From Paraglaciecola marina (GTDB taxonomy: Bacteria > Pseudomonadota > Gammaproteobacteria > Enterobacterales > Alteromonadaceae), in the NCBI RefSeq assembly GCF_004360155.1, contig NZ_SAIS01000001.1, positions 496,001 through 560,000 on the forward strand: a DNA stretch of 64,000 nt, given 5' to 3'. Under the pieces are notes generated by a model. That model saw only the letters and a list, made by a program, of their open reading frames with translations. It ran no database searches and was not told the DNA's origin. The position numbers were made by a program, and so were the translations under genes. This document shows positions 60,346 through 64,000 of the stretch, one piece after another (the first letter of the stretch is position 1; each line of letters begins with the position of its first letter).

Positions 60346-60876
60346 TTAATTAGACTTATATTTGTGTAGTGTTTTTTTAGGTATATGACAATAATCGTTT
60401 GGAAAGCGAGTGAGCCTTTCTTGATGTTCTTCATCGCTTTTTACGTAGTTTGTAAGGCCTTGTGTCTCCACAACAATTTTATCTGCGTCGTCGCGGCATT
60501 TTATAAAGTGAGTCGCTATTTTTAGGTGTTCGTCTTGGGTGCTGTATATGCCTGTTCGATATTTCTTTCCTACATCTTCACCTTGTTTATTGATGCTGTA
60601 GGGGTCAATGATTTCAAAAAAGTAGCTTATCAAGTCCGTTAAATTAACTTGGCTGGTACTGAAGGTGACTTTTACACATTCAGCATAACCGTCATATTCG
60701 CATTGCGTTGTATTGCTAGTCCCATTTGCTCGGCCTGCTTCGGTTACTATAACACCGGGTAGGTGCTTCATATATTCTTGTACCCCCCACAAGCAACCTC
60801 CAGCAAAATATATGGTTTCTTGTTCGATATTTATATTGCTGATTTTCTGTTGAGTATTCATATTCTGGGTTGGCAA
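60346..60876 (-). CDS. msrA: Peptide-methionine (S)-S-oxide reductase MsrA
   Basis: Repairs oxidised methionine in proteins. 176 residues; the catalytic cysteine C28 is in AGGCLWGVQEYM, where the usual GCFWG phenylalanine is replaced by leucine. The region YRTGIYSTQDEH and the substrate residues of EYDGYAECVKVTF also fit MsrA. The TTG start has AAGG ten bases upstream; an ATG five codons later has no ribosome-binding site. No C-terminal resolving cysteine is seen. Convergent with hemN. Confidence 0.9.
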   Translation of the reverse strand: MPTQNMNTQQKISNINIEQETIYFAGGCLWGVQEYMKHLPGVIVTEAGRANGTSNTTQCEYDGYAECVKVTFSTSQVNLTDLISYFFEIIDPYSINKQGEDVGKKYRTGIYSTQDEHLKIATHFIKCRDDADKIVVETQGLTNYVKSDEEHQERLTRFPNDYCHIPKKTLHKYKSN

Positions 60877-61130
60877 GTATAAACAGCCTTATCTAATTAC
60901 TAATGGTTATCATCTAAAATATTTAATCCGTTAATATACGCCCAAAATTGATGTAGAGACGATTCTATTTCAACTGTCCTTCGTGCCTATCTTACGATAT
61001 TTGTGTTTGGTTATTACTACTTTTTAAAGCAAATCCATAGTAGTGGTTACATAAAAACTGTTTCGCTAGGCCTAGTTCAAATTAACTTTGCTTTTTCGTA
61101 AAGCAAACTGTGAATATTGAGACCATTTAG

Positions 61131-63014
61131 ATGATTCGAGTTGTACCAATTATATTGCCTGTTTTGTTATTTAGCGTATCCACTTTTGCGTTGGCAGCTA
61201 GTGATGTCAATGAAGTAAAGAATGAAGATAATCGCGATCTAGAAAAAATCATTGTTGAGGGTGAAGTAACGGCTAATACCCAAACTGTGGGGACCTTCAA
61301 TTCTCCTGTTTCAAACTTAGAATATGACCCTCGCGTTGACTTGCAATCACGCAATATGGCTGAGGCTCAAGCTGATGTAACTATACGTGGCGGTATTTTT
61401 GAAAATACGGGGTTTAGAGTAGGCAGTGCCACTTTACTCGACCCGCAAACCGGACATTACTTCGCAGAGATCCCCATTGCTCAAGAAATGCTAACAGGCG
61501 CGAATATACTAACTGGGGTTGATAATGCTCTATTTGGTTTTAACAGTTCAGTGGGTACGGTTTCTCGGAGTTGGAAACCCATTAAAACCATGGGCAGTGT
61601 GTCGATTGGCACAGGTAATAACGGCTTTAATTTACAAAGAATACACAGTAGCTTTAGTATTCCTTTAGATGATCCTGGTGATTGGAATATAGGGGTTGAA
61701 GGTGAACATTCTCTTTCAGAAAGTGATGGCACTATCGAAAATGGCGACCATGATTTCAGGCGTACTTCTGCTCGAATTCAATTAGCAGGGCCAGAGTCGC
61801 AGACGGATTTGTTTTTTGGTTATCAAGAAAAGTTTTTTGGTTGGCCAAATTTGTACACACCATTTAATGTCAATGAGACTGAAGACCTTAGAACACGGCT
61901 TATAGTACTTAATCACAAACAGAGTTATGGTGCTCTTAGTAAGAATGACAGCACATTTGAAGTGTCTGCCTATTATCGTCGTCATAATGATCATTATGTT
62001 TATTCCCGTGAAAACCCTTCACTATTCGAAGCCTTTCACGAAACAGATGTTAAATCAGTGGCCATCTCTGGTCGTCATGCACAAACTGAATTATTTGCCT
62101 TGAATTACTCGGCACAGTTTATTGAAGACTCAATCGAATCAACGACCCTTGAAAACAACTTTACGTCACGTAGTTACTATAAGATTAGCCTGTTACCTGA
62201 ATATCAAATGGCGTTAACTGCTGATCAAGATTTAACATTCCGCTTAGGCGGTACCTTTGACGATACAAATCGAGATGATTCTGAAGTTTCGCTGATAGCT
62301 GATGTAACATGGGACAAGATTAACTCAGATAACACTTCGCAAACTGTTTACGTATCTTATGCACAAGCTAGTCAGGTGGCGGGTTATACTGCCATTGGTG
62401 GAAGTGATACCGGTGGCTTATTCAGAAGTAATTACAATCTTGAACGAGAAACGACCCAAAATTTTGAAGTAGGTTTGGCATTAGATAAACACTCTTGGTC
62501 CCTCGATTCTGCTATTTTTTATCGTCTTGATGATGGTCTAACCGATTGGACCTATAACTTAGACTCCACTTCTGCTCGTTCCGCAAACCCAGTGGACATA
62601 GAGACTTTAGGATTAGAGTTATTGGTAACCAAGCATTTAGACAACGCAAAAATCATCACGAGTTATACGTTTCTCGATAAGTCAGAAGATTATGGCTCTA
62701 CTGAGATTGACGCTAGTTTTTATGCGCTGAACTATCCCGATCACCGCTTAACCTTAGGGGCTGTGTGGAGCCCTACCGATATTGTTGAAGTACGCGTTGA
62801 TAACGAGTGGCGTAAACATGAAGAAAACATTCTACGAAATGGTGACAATCAAGCTTTTTTTATGCACCTAACATTGAATATTGCTCCTTCGCAGTTTAAA
62901 GGGTTAAACATTACACTTGCTGCCGATAACCCTTGGGGTGAATCCTTCGAAGAAGTCCCAGGTACACCTGGAAGGGGAGAGCAATACTCTATTACTGTTA
63001 GTTACCACTGGTAA
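61131..63014 (+). CDS. TonB-dependent outer-membrane receptor
   Basis: 627 residues: signal peptide (IILPVLLFSVSTFALA), a short plug domain (ADVTIRGGIFENTGFRVG at about 82-99) and a 22-strand-type beta-barrel with repeated aromatic-ended strands; it ends in YHW, the usual aromatic C-terminal signal. IIVEGEV near residue 38 stands where a TonB-box-like start of the plug is expected. The barrel is short for the family. The substrate is unknown. The following EamA-family gene starts 50 bases downstream and may be co-transcribed. Confidence 0.85.
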   Translation: MIRVVPIILPVLLFSVSTFALAASDVNEVKNEDNRDLEKIIVEGEVTANTQTVGTFNSPVSNLEYDPRVDLQSRNMAEAQADVTIRGGIFENTGFRVGSATLLDPQTGHYFAEIPIAQEMLTGANILTGVDNALFGFNSSVGTVSRSWKPIKTMGSVSIGTGNNGFNLQRIHSSFSIPLDDPGDWNIGVEGEHSLSESDGTIENGDHDFRRTSARIQLAGPESQTDLFFGYQEKFFGWPNLYTPFNVNETEDLRTRLIVLNHKQSYGALSKNDSTFEVSAYYRRHNDHYVYSRENPSLFEAFHETDVKSVAISGRHAQTELFALNYSAQFIEDSIESTTLENNFTSRSYYKISLLPEYQMALTADQDLTFRLGGTFDDTNRDDSEVSLIADVTWDKINSDNTSQTVYVSYAQASQVAGYTAIGGSDTGGLFRSNYNLERETTQNFEVGLALDKHSWSLDSAIFYRLDDGLTDWTYNLDSTSARSANPVDIETLGLELLVTKHLDNAKIITSYTFLDKSEDYGSTEIDASFYALNYPDHRLTLGAVWSPTDIVEVRVDNEWRKHEENILRNGDNQAFFMHLTLNIAPSQFKGLNITLAADNPWGESFEEVPGTPGRGEQYSITVSYHW

Positions 63015-63064
63015 AATGCGCTTAACTGCATAGCCATACTTAAATGAATTAGAGGTTTTTATAA

Positions 63065-63943
63065 ATGCTGTATTTAGTTATCACGACCTTGATTTGGGCG
63101 TTTTCCTTTGGGTTGATTGGTAATACCCTTAAAGGGTTAGATTTGTTGCAAGTGGCTGACACGCGGCTCTTACTCGCATTACTTGCTTTTATTCCTTTTT
63201 TAAAGCTCCGTGATACTAATTGGCTAGAAAAGTGGCAGCTTACCCTTATTGGAGCCATTCAATATGGTGTGATGTACACCTGTTACCTTTCGGCTTTTCG
63301 TTTCCTGCCATCTCATTTAGTGGCCCTTTTTAGTGTGCTTACGCCACTTTATATTGTGGTTATTAACGACCTACGTCAACGTAGTTTTTCGCCTAGGTAC
63401 ATACTGGCTGCAGGACTCTCTATTTTTGGTGCAGCAGTTATAAAATTTAACGAGATAGGTTCAAATGAAATTTGGATAGGTTTTGGTTTAATGCAAATAG
63501 CCAATCTGGCCTTTGCTTTTGGGCAAGTTTATTATCGCGATTGGAAGTTATCTCGACCACATATTAATAACAGCGCTGTGTTTGGCTTTTTATATTTTGG
63601 CGGAGCCGTATTCACTATATTAGCTACCTTGCTCCTTTCACAGCAAGCGCCAATCCCTAGTAGTGCAACAGCCACTCAGTGGTTGGTGTTAGTGTATTTA
63701 GGAGTAGTCGCATCGGGGCTGAGCTTCTTCTTTTGGAATAAAGGCGCAACCCTAACCAGTGTGGGGGTGTTAGCCACCTTCAATAATGCATTAGTACCAC
63801 TGGCCATGTTTACCTCTTTGTTTGTTTTTGGTGAAGCAAGTGGCGGCACACCAGAGCAGCTAGTGCGACTCATAATTGGTTCAATACTCATCATATTGGC
63901 TTTGGTTATCGCAAAGAATAGGGCAAACCCCCAGGCTAATTAA
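63065..63943 (+). CDS. EamA-family (DMT) inner-membrane transporter
   Basis: 292 residues with ten hydrophobic segments in two EamA repeats (VITTLIWAFSFGLIGNTL; LAFAFGQVYYRDWKL; GVVASGLSFFFWNKGATLTSVG). The substrate is not predictable. It is different from the EamA-type gene near 25 kb. GAGG lies nine bases before the ATG. Directly after the TonB-dependent receptor, so a shared uptake or efflux role is possible. The final 57 bases of the window hold nothing recognisable. Confidence 0.85.
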   Translation: MLYLVITTLIWAFSFGLIGNTLKGLDLLQVADTRLLLALLAFIPFLKLRDTNWLEKWQLTLIGAIQYGVMYTCYLSAFRFLPSHLVALFSVLTPLYIVVINDLRQRSFSPRYILAAGLSIFGAAVIKFNEIGSNEIWIGFGLMQIANLAFAFGQVYYRDWKLSRPHINNSAVFGFLYFGGAVFTILATLLLSQQAPIPSSATATQWLVLVYLGVVASGLSFFFWNKGATLTSVGVLATFNNALVPLAMFTSLFVFGEASGGTPEQLVRLIIGSILIILALVIAKNRANPQAN

Positions 63944-64000
63944 CGGTATGCTTATTATTAAAGGAAAGGGGGGAGTATAAATAGGTTAGACTATTCAATT

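Overview
The window is AT-rich bacterial chromosome with the gene content and gene order of a marine gammaproteobacterium of the order Alteromonadales (Alteromonadaceae-like, e.g. the Glaciecola/Paraglaciecola group). This placement is an inference. It rests on E. coli-like collinear blocks (purMN; hda-yfgD-bepA-perM-bcp-gcvR-dapA-bamC-purC; yfaE-nrdBA-ubiG-gyrA; serC-aroA-cmk-rpsA-ihfB-lapAB-pyrF; lrp-ftsK-lolA-rarA-crcB-serS), on the Lrp, GyrA and NrdA sequences, and on marine-type accessory genes. No tRNA, rRNA or CRISPR array was seen.

Layout. 1-12.4 kb: a truncated secreted amidase, a rhomboid protease, a small EF-hand protein, glnS, the short-chain dehydrogenase yciK, sohB, fadE with a FadR-like operator, a DUF3108 protein and purMN. 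12.4-24.5 kb: a DUF2066 protein, hda, a yfgD-wrbA-DUF2069 operon, a TlpA-like thioredoxin, bepA, an unrecognised conserved-looking gene, perM, bcp, gcvR, dapA-bamC and purC. 24.6-31.2 kb: an EamA exporter, then the class I ribonucleotide reductase operon nrdA-nrdB-yfaE behind two candidate pairs of NrdR boxes, a HAD phosphatase and ubiG. 31.5-43.8 kb: gyrA, serC-aroA, cmk-rpsA-ihfB, lapAB-pyrF, ald and lrp. 43.9-50.0 kb: ftsK (with a LexA-like box), lolA, rarA, crcB and serS.

50.0-53.8 kb is the accessory part. Directly after the intact serS lies a solitary KAP-family P-loop NTPase. It is followed by a REP-associated tyrosine transposase (RAYT) gene and an array of degenerate copies of that element's end. 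The segment is closed by a second, 168-bp copy of the 3' end of serS. The two serS tails differ at 20 positions, 18 of them synonymous, so they diverged as parts of functional genes and not after a local duplication. This is the signature of a foreign segment that recombined into the serS tail, comparable to prophage e14 at icd in E. coli. The KAP NTPase is the main candidate here for an undescribed (possibly defence-related) system, though no partner gene and no integrase are visible.

53.8-64 kb: a small membrane-anchored hypothetical protein, an S9-family peptidase, a short CstA peptide/pyruvate transporter, hemN, msrA, a TonB-dependent receptor and a second EamA-family transporter.

Regulatory signals read from sequence include seven clear intrinsic terminators, extended or standard sigma70 promoters for glnS, cmk, ihfB and nrdA, and a probable autoregulatory rpsA leader that contains a 14-codon reading frame. 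Several genes start with TTG or GTG, chosen because a good ribosome-binding site sits at the right distance.
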